A stretch of DNA of 64,000 nt from Aquiluna sp. (GCA_029241985.1 JAQWUU010000053.1:39883-103882), one strand, 5' to 3'; positions 54,832-63,960 are shown, counted from the stretch's first letter. Translations and numbers: made by a program. Notes: generated by a model from the sequence alone, not told the origin.

Positions 54832-56127
54832 TTATTTTGCCGCTGCAAAACCTTTCTGCAGGTCGGCAATGATGTCTTCGTAGCTTTCTAGACCAACTGA
54901 CAACCTGATGAGCCCTGGAGTTGCTCCAGCAGCAGCCAGGTCAGCCTCGTTGAGTTGCGAGTGAGTGGTAGAGGCCGGGTGGATGATCAACGACCTGACA
55001 TCGCCAATGTTTGCCACATGGCTAAACAGTTCAACACCATCCACTAGCTTCACGCCTGCGTCGACGCCACCTACAATTTCGAAGGACACAATCGCTCCAG
55101 CGCCCTTTGGACAGTAGTGCTTATGTGCTTCGTTGTGTGGGCTTGAATCAAGTCCTGCGTAGTTCACGCTCGCAACCTGAGGATGTGCCTCAAGCCACTT
55201 GGCAACCTTCGAAGCATTCTCAACGTGACGCTCCATGCGCAGGCTCAGTGTTTCGAGTCCTTGAATCAAAGAGAATGCGCTGTCCGGTGAAATTGCAGCT
55301 CCAATGTCACGCAACAATTGGACTCTAGCTTTGATTATGAAGGCAATGCCATCGCCCAATGCCTCGGTGTAGACGACACCGTGGTAGCTAGGGTCTGGAG
55401 TGGTAAGGCCTGGGAATTTATCGGACTTTGACCATTCAAACTTTCCGCCGTCCACAATCGCTCCAGCAACAACTGTTCCGTGGCCACCTAGGAACTTGGT
55501 CGCAGAGTGAATGATGATGTCCGCGCCGTGCTCAAATGGTTTGATCAGAAATGGGGTCGCGACGGTGTTATCGACAATCAACGGTAGTCCTGCTGCGTGA
55601 GCAACTGACGCGACCTTGCCAATGTCCAAAATGTTGACTGCGGGGTTTCCAATGGTCTCAGCAAAAAGCAATTTCGTGTTCGGGCGGATCGCGGCCTTCC
55701 ACTCGTTCTCATCGTCCTGGTTCACGACAAACGTTGTTTCGATCCCCAGCTTGGCCAAGGTGTATTTCAGAAGGTTGTATGTTCCTCCGTAAATTGAAGA
55801 ACTGGAAACCACGTGGTCACCGGCTTGAGCGATGTTGAGAATCGCAAACGTGGTTGCTGACTGGCCTGAGGAGAGCAGCAGGGCTGCAGTGCCGCCTTCT
55901 AGAGCCGCGATACGCTTCTCCGCTACATCCTGGGTTGGGTTCATGATTCGGGTGTAGATGTTTCCAAACTCGGCCAGGCCAAAGAGGTTTCTAGCGTGCT
56001 CGGCAGAATTAAAGGTGTAGGCGGTTGTCTTGTAGATAGGCACCGCTCTAGCGTTTGTTGCTGGGTCGCTTACAGCTCCGGCATGGATTTGTTGGGTCTC
56101 AAAACCCCAGGTTGCTGCATCGGTCAT
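54832..56127 (-). CDS. metY: O-acetylhomoserine aminocarboxypropyltransferase/sulfhydrylase
   Basis: PLP enzyme making homocysteine directly from O-acetylhomoserine and sulfide, 431 aa. PLP lysine in HSATKFLGGHGTVVAG; FGLAEFGNIYTRIMNPTQDV and the late STTHSQLNEADLAAAG fit the MetY family. With metX it gives direct sulfhydrylation. GGAG lies upstream of ATG. Only 90 bases separate it from the next gene, too short for a SAM riboswitch. Confidence 0.95.
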   Translation of the reverse strand: MTDAATWGFETQQIHAGAVSDPATNARAVPIYKTTAYTFNSAEHARNLFGLAEFGNIYTRIMNPTQDVAEKRIAALEGGTAALLLSSGQSATTFAILNIAQAGDHVVSSSSIYGGTYNLLKYTLAKLGIETTFVVNQDDENEWKAAIRPNTKLLFAETIGNPAVNILDIGKVASVAHAAGLPLIVDNTVATPFLIKPFEHGADIIIHSATKFLGGHGTVVAGAIVDGGKFEWSKSDKFPGLTTPDPSYHGVVYTEALGDGIAFIIKARVQLLRDIGAAISPDSAFSLIQGLETLSLRMERHVENASKVAKWLEAHPQVASVNYAGLDSSPHNEAHKHYCPKGAGAIVSFEIVGGVDAGVKLVDGVELFSHVANIGDVRSLIIHPASTTHSQLNEADLAAAGATPGLIRLSVGLESYEDIIADLQKGFAAAK

Positions 56128-56217
56128 TTTTTTCTCCAGTTAAGTTGGGTGGCTCGTTGTTACAACTATCTAGGTCACTTGGAAGTCAAGCAAATGCTCG
56201 CGTAACCCAAAGTAACT

Positions 56218-57414
56218 TTAGCTCAAGTGCGCAACTGCCAATGAAGCCAATAGCGCAGCCCCCAAAGGAATTACTGAGTCATCAAACAGGGCTCTTGCGG
56301 AATGGTTTGTCGGAGCTTGAGCGTGATCAATAGCTGGAGGGCATGCTCCAACAAAAACAAATGCCCCAGGTATTTCGTGAACGATCGAGGCGAAATCCTC
56401 ACCTCCGGCAATGGGATGTTCCATGTTCATGTAGCCAGCTTCGCCAACCAGTTCTTTTGCTGTGGCGGCAACTATGTCTGCTGAGGTCTTGTCATTCACA
56501 AGAACCCTTGTTGCCTGGCTGAACTCGACGGATGCGGTTAGCCCGAAGCCTTCGGCAATCGAATGAATCAACTTCGGTGCAAGTTCGTGGAGTTTCTTTG
56601 TGTTGGTTTCCGAGAAAGTTCTGACGGTTGCTCCGAAACTTGCTGAATCTGGAATCACGTTGTTGGTGGCGTCATCGCCAGCCCTGATCCAACTCACATT
56701 CAAGATCACGGGGTCAAACTGGTCGAACTGTTTATTGAGCATGGTCTGGAGTGCAGAAATCGCCTCCACCATTGGGGCCACGGGATCCTTAGACAGCCAG
56801 GGCATTGAACCGTGTCCACCGGAACCATGGAAAGTGACATTTAGGTCACCGGCGCTAGCCATTAGCGGTCCAGGTTTGCAGGCAATTATCCCAAGAGGAA
56901 GTGACGTGAAGACATGCAGCCCGTAGGCGGCAATAGGTCGGCTGCCTGTGACTTCAAGCATGCCCTCATCGATCATGATGTCCGCACCGTGGTGGCCCTC
57001 CTCACCAGGCTGGAACCATATCAAGACATCACCAGATAGGCCGTCCCTTGCTTGAAACAGCAATTTTGCAGCACCAACTCCTGAAGCCATGTGAAGGTCA
57101 TGACCACAGGCATGCATATATCCGTTCTTAGATGCGAAGGTAAGGTCGGTTTCTTCGGTAACGTGCAGCGCGTCCATGTCGGCGCGCAGCAGCACTGTGG
57201 GGCCAGGGTTTGCGCCCTTTATGTGGAGGGCAATGGAGGAGAGGTTCTTACCGAGGGTGATTTCGCCCAAGCCTGCTAAGTGATCCAGGAGAGTTTTCTG
57301 CGTAGTTGGAAGATCAAGGGCAAATTCAGGATTTTCATGGAGTTTTTGTCGAAGTGAAATGAGTTCACCGGATAATTCATGTGCAGATATAAGCAGGTCC
57401 TGAGGTGTTTGCAT
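56218..57414 (-). CDS. M20-family amidohydrolase (peptidase)
   Basis: 398-aa metallo-amidohydrolase of the M20D group (hippurate/IAA-amino acid hydrolase type). Metal ligands: ACGHDLHMASGVGAAKLL, WFQPGEEGHHGADIMIDEG, the late GGEDFASIV and NHSARALFDD. Substrate unknown, an N-acyl amino acid being likely. ATG at 57414 with AAAGGAG six bases upstream; a TTG at 57432 overlaps that site. Divergent from ung. Confidence 0.92.
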   Translation of the reverse strand: MQTPQDLLISAHELSGELISLRQKLHENPEFALDLPTTQKTLLDHLAGLGEITLGKNLSSIALHIKGANPGPTVLLRADMDALHVTEETDLTFASKNGYMHACGHDLHMASGVGAAKLLFQARDGLSGDVLIWFQPGEEGHHGADIMIDEGMLEVTGSRPIAAYGLHVFTSLPLGIIACKPGPLMASAGDLNVTFHGSGGHGSMPWLSKDPVAPMVEAISALQTMLNKQFDQFDPVILNVSWIRAGDDATNNVIPDSASFGATVRTFSETNTKKLHELAPKLIHSIAEGFGLTASVEFSQATRVLVNDKTSADIVAATAKELVGEAGYMNMEHPIAGGEDFASIVHEIPGAFVFVGACPPAIDHAQAPTNHSARALFDDSVIPLGAALLASLAVAHLS

Positions 57415-57460
57415 GGAAGCTCCTTTGCTCAATCAATCATCGCACTGTTTAATGGAGGTA

Positions 57461-58111
57461 ATGTTCGAACAACTTCACGCGGGATGGCAGGACTTACTGC
57501 CCAATCAATCCGAGGCTCTAGCCTCGATTGCTGAAAAACTGCGCGGGCTAAAGGAAGTGGTTCCCCCCGAGGAGCTCATTCTCCGAGCATTCAGCTATCC
57601 GCCTGAGCACTATCGAGTTCTGATTGTGGGTCAGGATCCCTACCCATCAAAGGGTCATGCCACCGGGCTTTCTTTTTGCGTTCCGCCAGGTACAGATCCA
57701 CTTCCACCCACCTTGAGAAATATTATTAGAGAACTTCGTGAGGATTTGGGTCAAGAACTGGTCGTTGACGCGGACATTTCGGTCTGGGCCGACAGGGGAG
57801 TGATGATGCTCAATAGAAACCTGACCACTATCAGAGGTCAGACGGCGGCCCACTTCGACATTGGCTGGGAAGACTTCACTGCCGAGGCAATTCTTGCTCT
57901 ACAAAAAGTGCATCGCGGCAACCTGGTAGTAATTCTTTGGGGCCAAAGGGCAATCTCGCTCAAAGACCAATTGGGAGATTCCAAAATCATCGAAAGCCCG
58001 CATCCTTCCCCGCTTTCGAGCTATCGAGGGTTTTTCGGATCGAAGCCCTTTTCTCGTTCAAATGAGTTCCTTACACAAGCAGGGCTAGATCCAATCGATT
58101 GGAGCTGCTAG
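57461..58111 (+). CDS. ung: Uracil-DNA glycosylase
   Basis: Family 1 UDG, excises uracil from DNA. Motif A VGQDPYPSKGHATGLSF (catalytic Asp), VWADRGVMMLNRNLT, LVVILWGQRA, motif B HPSPLSSYRGFFGSKPF. ATG at 57461 gives 216 aa; ATG at 57452 is possible. The ORF begins at 57413 but that stretch is the divergent M20 ribosome site. Overlaps GNAT gene by one base. Confidence 0.95.
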   Translation: MFEQLHAGWQDLLPNQSEALASIAEKLRGLKEVVPPEELILRAFSYPPEHYRVLIVGQDPYPSKGHATGLSFCVPPGTDPLPPTLRNIIRELREDLGQELVVDADISVWADRGVMMLNRNLTTIRGQTAAHFDIGWEDFTAEAILALQKVHRGNLVVILWGQRAISLKDQLGDSKIIESPHPSPLSSYRGFFGSKPFSRSNEFLTQAGLDPIDWSC

Positions 58112-58683
58112 TGGTTGACAGCGAAACCAGATGGGCAATGGTGCGTCGGAGCCGTCAGAAACCTCCGGCCGAAGCTGTTGAGGTCCTAATTCGAAACCTT
58201 GAGGAAAGTGATCTGCCTGCAATCAAGGATATTTACAACTACTTCATTCGCAACACAGCAATTACTTTTGATGACGTGCCTCTAAAGCTTTCGTATTGGC
58301 AGGAAAAGTATGAAATGGCAAAGAAGTTCGAATTGCCGTTTTTGGTTCTTACTCGCGGTAGCCAAGTAATCGGTTTTGCTTATGTGTCACCTTGGCGCCA
58401 AAAATCTGGTTACCTAAAAGTTGTTGAGAACTCCATTTACCTGTCTGCGCCCGCAACAGGAAAAGGGCACGGCAGTCAGTTACTGATGGCCTTGCTTGAC
58501 AGCTGCAAGGCCAGCGGGATCAAAGAGATCATCGCGGTGATTGCTGATCGCGGCGCCCATGCATCAATTGCGCTTCATGAAAAATATGGCTTTATTCAGC
58601 AGGGACATCTAGCAAATGTGGCTGTCAGGTTTGGGAAACCCATTGGAAGTCACATGCTTTCGCTAAAGATGTCTAACCACTAG
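58111..58683 (+). CDS. GNAT-family N-acetyltransferase, phosphinothricin-acetyltransferase-like
   Basis: 190-aa acetyltransferase. The core begins VLIRNLEESDLPAIKDIYNY, with the PAT-like FIRNTAITFDDVPL and the acetyl-CoA loop ATGKGHGSQLLMALL. Such proteins acetylate small amines such as methionine sulfone analogues; the substrate here is unknown. GTG at 58111 overlaps the ung stop; ATG at 58138 is an alternative. Confidence 0.85.
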   Translation: MVDSETRWAMVRRSRQKPPAEAVEVLIRNLEESDLPAIKDIYNYFIRNTAITFDDVPLKLSYWQEKYEMAKKFELPFLVLTRGSQVIGFAYVSPWRQKSGYLKVVENSIYLSAPATGKGHGSQLLMALLDSCKASGIKEIIAVIADRGAHASIALHEKYGFIQQGHLANVAVRFGKPIGSHMLSLKMSNH

Positions 58684-59446
58684 CCAGCAAAACCTGGCCT
58701 ACTTTTTTGCGCAATGTCGTCAAGGCCTCTTTCTCGATGCCAACTGTGGTGACTACCGTGTCCGCCTGAGCAAGATCAGCAAAGGAACTAAACCCTCGGG
58801 TTCCCCACTTGGTGTGGTCTGCCAGTACCACAAACTTGACAGCCCGCCTAATTACCTCGCGGTTAGTGTCTGCTTCAACAAGGTTTGGCGAGCTGAAACC
58901 GAATTCCGTGTCCATGCCGTGTGTTCCCATAAACACTGAATCTAAGTTAAACCGCGCAAAGACCTCGGTAGTGATGTTGCCAACGAGTGAATCAGTTGGC
59001 GTTCTGACTCCACCGGTCAGTACTACAGTTTGATCGGCTCTCGGGTATTGCGCAAAGAAGTCAGACACTGGAACCGAGTTAGTGACGATAGTTATTGAAG
59101 GGACATCACGGAGCCTCTTTGCAAGTGCGTAGACAGAACTGCCACCCATCAGGGCTATTGCCTGCCCAGGTTTAACCATTGCTGCTGCAAGTTGCGCCAT
59201 GGAATCTTTAGCGTTCTGTTCCTTGAGCGAGTTGAAGGCAAATGGGGGTTCAACGGTAGACGAGAGTGAATTTGCCGTTACACCACCGTGCACCTTGTCA
59301 ACTAGACCCTGGGTTGCAAGCGACTCAACATCCCTGCGAATGGTCACTTCCGAAACTCCCAGACTGATTGCCAGGTCGCTTATTTTCCGAGCGCCTGCTA
59401 GTGATACCTCATCCAAAATAAGTGCTTTACGCTGCGCAGCTAACAC
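58673..59446 (-). CDS. DeoR-family transcriptional regulator
   Basis: 257-aa sugar-responsive repressor. The N-terminal winged helix (ISDLAISLGVSEVTIRRDVE, SLATQGLVDKVHGGV) is diagnostic; the C-terminal DeoR sensor domain has ALMGGSSVYALAKRL and GTHGMDTEFGFSSPNLVEAD. It is divergent from the galactosidase operon and is the likely regulator. GTG at 59446 follows AAGGGGAG. Confidence 0.92.
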   Translation of the reverse strand: MLAAQRKALILDEVSLAGARKISDLAISLGVSEVTIRRDVESLATQGLVDKVHGGVTANSLSSTVEPPFAFNSLKEQNAKDSMAQLAAAMVKPGQAIALMGGSSVYALAKRLRDVPSITIVTNSVPVSDFFAQYPRADQTVVLTGGVRTPTDSLVGNITTEVFARFNLDSVFMGTHGMDTEFGFSSPNLVEADTNREVIRRAVKFVVLADHTKWGTRGFSSFADLAQADTVVTTVGIEKEALTTLRKKVGQVLLASG

Positions 59447-59511
59447 GGCTCCCCTTCAAAAACATCTCTACAGAGTATTGGTAAATCCGAGAACTGTTCA
59501 GATATTTATTA

Positions 59512-59530
59512 ACAAAATGATTACTTTTGT
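59512..59530. promoter_or_regulatory. Dyad ACAAAA-N7-TTTTGT, candidate DeoR operator
   Basis: Perfect six-base inverted repeat 66-84 bases upstream of deoR. AT-rich TTTTGT/TTGTT elements repeated around it resemble DeoR-family sites. Confidence 0.45.
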
Positions 59531-59692
59531 CGTTATTTGTTCGAAAAGTTTGGGATTATTGAGACAGTTCGTTTTTGATCTATCTGGCAGATGACCATTT
59601 GGGCCGAAGCTATAGAAAGGTCCAGGGCGAGCGGACAAGCAGTCCGAGTGCAAACTTGAGCTGAAGCAAAAACTGAAAATAGCAATTGAGTA

Positions 59693-59730
59693 GACAACTG
59701 GGTGCAGCCCAAAAGCCGCACCCAGTTGTC
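59693..59730. promoter_or_regulatory. 13-base dyad upstream of the alpha-galactosidase gene
   Basis: GACAACTGGGTGC (59693-59705) and GCACCCAGTTGTC (59718-59730) with a 12-base centre, 43 bases before the chosen start. A further GTTGTC follows at about 59744. No T-run, so not a plain terminator; operator or mRNA stem-loop are both possible. Confidence 0.6.
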
Positions 59731-59772
59731 GTCAAACTAGAGTGTTGTCAACCTAAGAGATTTGGATTCAAG

Positions 59773-61890
59773 TTGAAAGCTCCTAACTTCGTTCACCTTC
59801 GTCAAGATGGTGTTTCCCTGCTTGTGAGTGTCAGCGAAGAGCTGACTCAAGTTTTGCATTGGGGTGAGGATCTTGGCCCATCGACAAATTTCAATGACCT
59901 TCTGCTCGCAGCTAAGGAGCCAAGTGCTCATGCTGAAACTGACTTTCCTGATCAGCCAGGTATTTGGCGGGAGCAAGGCAGGGGTTTTGCAGGTGCTCCG
60001 GTTGTGCAGGGGCACAGAAACGGTTTGGATTTTGCTCCTTTGTTTCGGCTGCAGGATTACAGCGCCACGGAAACGACTCTTGAGATCGCCGGCGTTGACG
60101 AAGTTGCCGCTCTCAAAATTGAGACCAAGCTGTCTCTTCTCAGAGCTGGAGTAATCGAGCTATCTCACACGCTCACAAACCTCGGATCATCCGACTACAC
60201 GGTTGACGATCTCGCCAATTACCTGCCGCTCCCGGATCGAGCTCAGCAGTCGATGGATTTCGCAGGGCGCTGGGTAAAAGAGCGTCAACCGGTCAGCCGA
60301 GAAATTCAAGCTGGTGTTATGTCTCGAGAAGTGCGCGAGGGAAGAACAAGCCACGACTACACGATTTTGCAGCTTGCCATGACCAAGGGTGCAAACTTCA
60401 GATCTGGAGAGATTTGGTCGATGGGGCTGTTATTTTCCGGAAACTCAAAACACACGATTGAGCAACTCCAATCAGGCAGAAAAGCGATTTCAGCCAGTGA
60501 ATTGTTGCTCCCTGGCGAAGTTATTCTGGCGCCCGGGCAGTCTCATAGCAACGCTTCGGTTGTAGCCATCTATTCCCCAAACGGAATCGATGGGCTATCC
60601 CAAAAGTCCTATGGCTGGTTGCGTTCAAGAAAGACTCATCCGACGAATATTCGCCCAAGGCCTTTGACGCTGAATGTTTGGGAGGCAGTTTATTTCGATC
60701 ACAACCTTGAGAAGCTGACGGAGCTTGCAAAGGTAGCCAAGCAAATAGGGGTTGAGAGATTCGTTCTTGATGATGGCTGGTTTGGTTCTCGTCGCGATGA
60801 CACCTCGGGGCTTGGGGACTGGGTTATTTCAAAGGATGTTTGGCCTGATGGTCTCGCTCCACTGATTGAAGTCGTGAAGGCCAACGGGATGGAGTTTGGT
60901 CTCTGGTTTGAAGGTGAAATGGTGAACCCTGTATCCGATGTCTACCGGGAGCATCCGGATTGGATACTCAGCGTAGGTGACCGGGTGCCTGCAGTGAGCA
61001 GGGGTCAGTTAGTTCTAGATCTTTCAAACCCAGACTGCTATAAGCATGTTTTTGATCAAACAGATGCGGTTCTTCGGGATAACGACATCTCTTACATCAA
61101 GTGGGATCACAACAGGCCGCTTGTTGACCCAGGACACCAGTCACGGGCTGCAGTTCGCACCCAGACTGAAGCTATTTACCGGCTCTTTAAAGACTTGAAG
61201 AAAAACCACCCTGGCCTCGAGATCGAAAGCTGTGCTTCTGGTGGGGGGCGAATAGACCTCGGCATGGCTCAAGTTGTAGATCGTTTTTGGGTTTCCGATT
61301 GCAATGATGCGCTGGAGCGTCAGTACATTCAGCGCTACACCCAAATTGGCATTCCTCCTGAAATGTTAGGCAGTCATATCGGGCCGACAACCTCTCACAC
61401 CACCGGTAGGACACACACCCTAGGCTTCAGGGCCGTCACAGCGCTCTTCGGTCATGCTGGGTTGGAGTGGGACATAACAAAAACTACCCCGGAGGAAAAA
61501 GTGGCCCTGAAATCTTGGGCCGATTACTACAAGAAAAACCGTGGACTGCTGCACTCAGGTGATGTTGTCAGGATGGAAACCGATCTGGATTCAACATTTG
61601 TTCACGGGGTCGTTTCAAAAGACAAAGCAACAGCTCTTTTTGCATATGTCACCCTCCAGGCGCAGGCAGGTTCTCGTCCCAACTCAATAGTTATAGACGG
61701 CCTTGACCTGGAAAAGAACTATTCGGTGAAAGCAGTATTTCCAGCTGGTAAGCCTGTTTTCCAGCAACGGACAGCACCTGGCTGGCTGGACGGTGTCGTG
61801 CTAACCGGAAAAGCTCTAAGTCAAATTGGCCTCCGGCCTCCAATCTTGTTTCCAGAATCAGCCCTACTAATAGAAATCGAGGCAATCTAA
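59773..61890 (+). CDS. Alpha-galactosidase, glycoside hydrolase family 36
   Basis: Retaining enzyme releasing alpha-linked galactose, for example from raffinose or melibiose. N-terminal beta-domain (VHLRQDGVSLLV ... VLHWGEDLG), catalytic barrel with RFVLDDGWFGSRRDD, nucleophile Asp445 in ISYIKWDHNRPLVD, ESCASGGGRIDLG and the acid/base segment FWVSDCNDALERQ (about residue 509), then GSHIGPTTSHTTGRTHTLGF. TTG at 59773 gives 705 aa and begins at the family N-terminus. No signal peptide: intracellular. Stop overlaps the next ATG (TAATG). Confidence 0.93.
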   Translation: MKAPNFVHLRQDGVSLLVSVSEELTQVLHWGEDLGPSTNFNDLLLAAKEPSAHAETDFPDQPGIWREQGRGFAGAPVVQGHRNGLDFAPLFRLQDYSATETTLEIAGVDEVAALKIETKLSLLRAGVIELSHTLTNLGSSDYTVDDLANYLPLPDRAQQSMDFAGRWVKERQPVSREIQAGVMSREVREGRTSHDYTILQLAMTKGANFRSGEIWSMGLLFSGNSKHTIEQLQSGRKAISASELLLPGEVILAPGQSHSNASVVAIYSPNGIDGLSQKSYGWLRSRKTHPTNIRPRPLTLNVWEAVYFDHNLEKLTELAKVAKQIGVERFVLDDGWFGSRRDDTSGLGDWVISKDVWPDGLAPLIEVVKANGMEFGLWFEGEMVNPVSDVYREHPDWILSVGDRVPAVSRGQLVLDLSNPDCYKHVFDQTDAVLRDNDISYIKWDHNRPLVDPGHQSRAAVRTQTEAIYRLFKDLKKNHPGLEIESCASGGGRIDLGMAQVVDRFWVSDCNDALERQYIQRYTQIGIPPEMLGSHIGPTTSHTTGRTHTLGFRAVTALFGHAGLEWDITKTTPEEKVALKSWADYYKKNRGLLHSGDVVRMETDLDSTFVHGVVSKDKATALFAYVTLQAQAGSRPNSIVIDGLDLEKNYSVKAVFPAGKPVFQQRTAPGWLDGVVLTGKALSQIGLRPPILFPESALLIEIEAI

Positions 61891-63791
61891 TGCTGAACAG
61901 TCAAAAACTCTACTTCGGAGGCGACTACAACCCCGAGCAGTGGTCAAAAGAGGTTTGGAAACAGGACATTGAGCTGATGCAGAAGGCGAACGTAAACCTG
62001 GTGTCGCTCGGCATTTTTTCGTGGGCAAATCTAGAGCCAACAGAGGGCAATTACGAATTCGGTTGGCTCGATGAGATTATGGACCTTTTGCATGCAGGCG
62101 GTATTTCTGTTGACCTTGCAACGGCGACTGCATCACCACCGGCTTGGATGTCCGCGAAATACCCGGAGGTCTTGCCGGTAAATTTTGACGGTGTTCGCAT
62201 GGAATTCGGGGGCCGACAGGCGTACTGTGCAGCGAGCCCCGTTTACATTAAGAAGGCCGCAGAAATCACAGAACAGCTAGCTTCCAGGTATGCCAAACAC
62301 CCAGCGGTTGTGATGTGGCACGTGAATAACGAATACGGTTGCCATCACGCATATTGCTACTGCGATGTTTCTAAAAATGCCTTCGTAAAATGGCTCAAGA
62401 ACAGGTATTCATCACTCGATGACCTAAACGCATCCTGGGGAACTGATTTTTGGTCCCAGCGCTACCACGCTTGGGATGAGATCCCAGCGCCAAAAAGAAC
62501 GCCAGATGGAACACACCCAAACCCCGGTGCCCAGATTGATTTCAGGAGATTTACCTCTGAAATCACACTTGACCTATTCAAGCAAGAACGCGACATAATC
62601 AAGAAGTACGACAGCGTAAACCCGGTAACGACAAACTTCATGTCCATGAAGTTCACTCACGCCATGGACTACTTTGCCTGGTCAAAGGAAGTGGACTTTG
62701 TGTCCACCGACCACTATTTGGCTCAGCACGATATCGAAAACCACATTGACTTGGCTCAGATGGGCGATTTGACCCGTGGCTTTGCCAATGGCAAGCAGTG
62801 GCTCTTGATGGAGCACAGTAGCTCAGCGGTTAACTGGCAGCCGAGAAACTACGCGAAGACTCCAGGGCAGGAAAAGCGCAACGTTATGAGTTTTGTGGCG
62901 AGGGGCTCTCAAGGATCGATGTATTTCCAATGGCGTCAGTCCCAAGCCGGGTCCGAAAGGTTCCACTCATCGATGGTTCCTCATGCCGGTGAAGACACCC
63001 GCGTCTATCGCGAAGTGGCGGAGCTTGGCAAGCTATTGAGCGAGAATCCAGACCTAGCCAACTATCCAACCGATAGGGCTGAAGTTGCAATGGTCTTTGA
63101 CTACGAGCAGATGTGGGCAATGATGCAAGCCAACCTGCCAACTAAGGACTTGAGCTACCCGGAGACAGTTGCCGCATGGTATCGAGCCCTATACAAAGAG
63201 GGCATCCAGGTTGACTTTGTGCCGGCAGACGTTGATGCAGAAACCTTAAGGCACTACAAGGTGGTTCTGATGCCGATGGTTCACATGCTCTCAGAATCCG
63301 AAGAGAAGACCTTTACTGATTACGCAACGCAAGGTGGAAACCTCGTCGTGGGCTACTTCTCAAACATCGCGGACCGCACACTGCGGGTCAAGCTCAATGG
63401 TTACGGCGGCAAGCTTGTGAAAGATGTCATCGGTGTTTACATCGAGGAGTTCTATCCAATGCGAGAAAAATCAGTTTCGCTCTCCAACGGCATGGAGGCA
63501 ACGCTGTGGGCGGAGCTTTCCAGGATAAATGGTGCCGAGATGGTTGCTGAGTTCAAAGATGGCCAGGGAGCAGGAAGCGTGGCAATAGCAAAACGTAATC
63601 TCGGCTCATCCACCGCCTGGTACCAGGGGACACAACTGACGGAAAAGTCCCAGCGGGAATTCTTCAGTTCGCTGGCAAAAACTCTGGGGCTTTCGGCCAC
63701 GGGCTCTGAATCTAGAGAGCTCATAAAGCGAGGTCCGTACCAGATTGAAATTGACCATGCTGCAAACACGGTCAAGGTGAGTAAAAGCTAA
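61890..63791 (+). CDS. Beta-galactosidase, glycoside hydrolase family 42
   Basis: 633-aa retaining beta-galactosidase: YFGGDYNPEQWSKEVWKQD, acid/base Glu148 (HVNNEYG), nucleophile Glu308 (LLMEHSSSAVNWQPRN), the zinc cysteine cluster of the family (AYCAASP, GCHHAYCYCDVS) and the trimerisation domain. Somewhat short at the C-terminus against the usual 650-690 aa. No signal peptide. Translationally coupled to the alpha-galactosidase, so the operon would strip both alpha- and beta-linked galactose from imported oligosaccharides or glycerol galactosides. Confidence 0.94.
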   Translation: MLNSQKLYFGGDYNPEQWSKEVWKQDIELMQKANVNLVSLGIFSWANLEPTEGNYEFGWLDEIMDLLHAGGISVDLATATASPPAWMSAKYPEVLPVNFDGVRMEFGGRQAYCAASPVYIKKAAEITEQLASRYAKHPAVVMWHVNNEYGCHHAYCYCDVSKNAFVKWLKNRYSSLDDLNASWGTDFWSQRYHAWDEIPAPKRTPDGTHPNPGAQIDFRRFTSEITLDLFKQERDIIKKYDSVNPVTTNFMSMKFTHAMDYFAWSKEVDFVSTDHYLAQHDIENHIDLAQMGDLTRGFANGKQWLLMEHSSSAVNWQPRNYAKTPGQEKRNVMSFVARGSQGSMYFQWRQSQAGSERFHSSMVPHAGEDTRVYREVAELGKLLSENPDLANYPTDRAEVAMVFDYEQMWAMMQANLPTKDLSYPETVAAWYRALYKEGIQVDFVPADVDAETLRHYKVVLMPMVHMLSESEEKTFTDYATQGGNLVVGYFSNIADRTLRVKLNGYGGKLVKDVIGVYIEEFYPMREKSVSLSNGMEATLWAELSRINGAEMVAEFKDGQGAGSVAIAKRNLGSSTAWYQGTQLTEKSQREFFSSLAKTLGLSATGSESRELIKRGPYQIEIDHAANTVKVSKS

Positions 63792-63804
63792 CTGCAGTTA
63801 AATG

Positions 63805-63836
63805 AAAAAGGGATCCGATTTCTCGGATCCCTTTTT
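63805..63836. terminator. Bidirectional intrinsic terminator
   Basis: GGGATCCGA (63810-63818), loop TTTC, TCGGATCCC (63823-63831), flanked by five A and five T, so it works for the galactosidase operon (+) and the tRNA-Leu (-). Confidence 0.9.
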
Positions 63837-63841
63837 CTTTG

Positions 63842-63923
63842 TGCGGGTGAAGGGACTTGAACCCCCACGCCTTGCGGCGCCAGAACCTAAATCTGGTGCG
63901 TCTGCCAATTTCGCCACACCCGC
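63842..63923 (-). tRNA. tRNA-Leu (anticodon TAG)
   Basis: Class II tRNA: acceptor GCGGGTG/CACCCGC, discriminator A, anticodon stem CCAGA/TCTGG with loop TTTAGGT (anticodon TAG, reads CUA/CUN), long variable arm CGCCGCAAGGCG and T loop TTCAAGT. CCA is not encoded (CAA follows), unlike the tRNA-Leu at 10.9 kb. Confidence 0.95.
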
Positions 63924-63929
63924 AACAGT

Positions 63930-63958
63930 GATACAGCATAACTGGTTTTTGTCGCTGT
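63930..63958 (-). promoter_or_regulatory. Possible promoter of tRNA-Leu(TAG)
   Basis: On the minus strand TTTCCA, then 17 bases, then TATGCT, ending a few bases before the tRNA 5' end. The -35 is poor. Confidence 0.4.
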
Positions 63959-63960
63959 GG

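Larger units (their letters stand above)
59447..59772. other. 326-base intergenic regulatory region between deoR and the galactosidase operon
   Basis: The only gene-free stretch over 300 bases. It is AT-rich on the deoR side (59500-59560), with repeated TTGTTCG and GTTCG motifs and an ACAAAA/TTTTGT dyad, and carries a 13-base dyad near the alpha-galactosidase start. No coding potential is convincing; a reading frame from 59686 runs through the dyad into the alpha-galactosidase and lacks family sequence. Confidence 0.7.

Noticed and set aside
54832..56217. SAM riboswitch upstream of metY
   Set aside because: Only 90 bases lie between metY and the next gene, and no riboswitch core or expression platform was seen.
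57413..57460. N-terminal extension of Ung from ATG 57413
   Set aside because: This stretch contains the ribosome site and start of the divergent M20 gene and encodes no family residues.
59686..59772. N-terminal extension of the alpha-galactosidase from TTG 59686
   Set aside because: The 29 extra codons run through the 13-base dyad and bear no family sequence; the GH36 fold begins at 59773.
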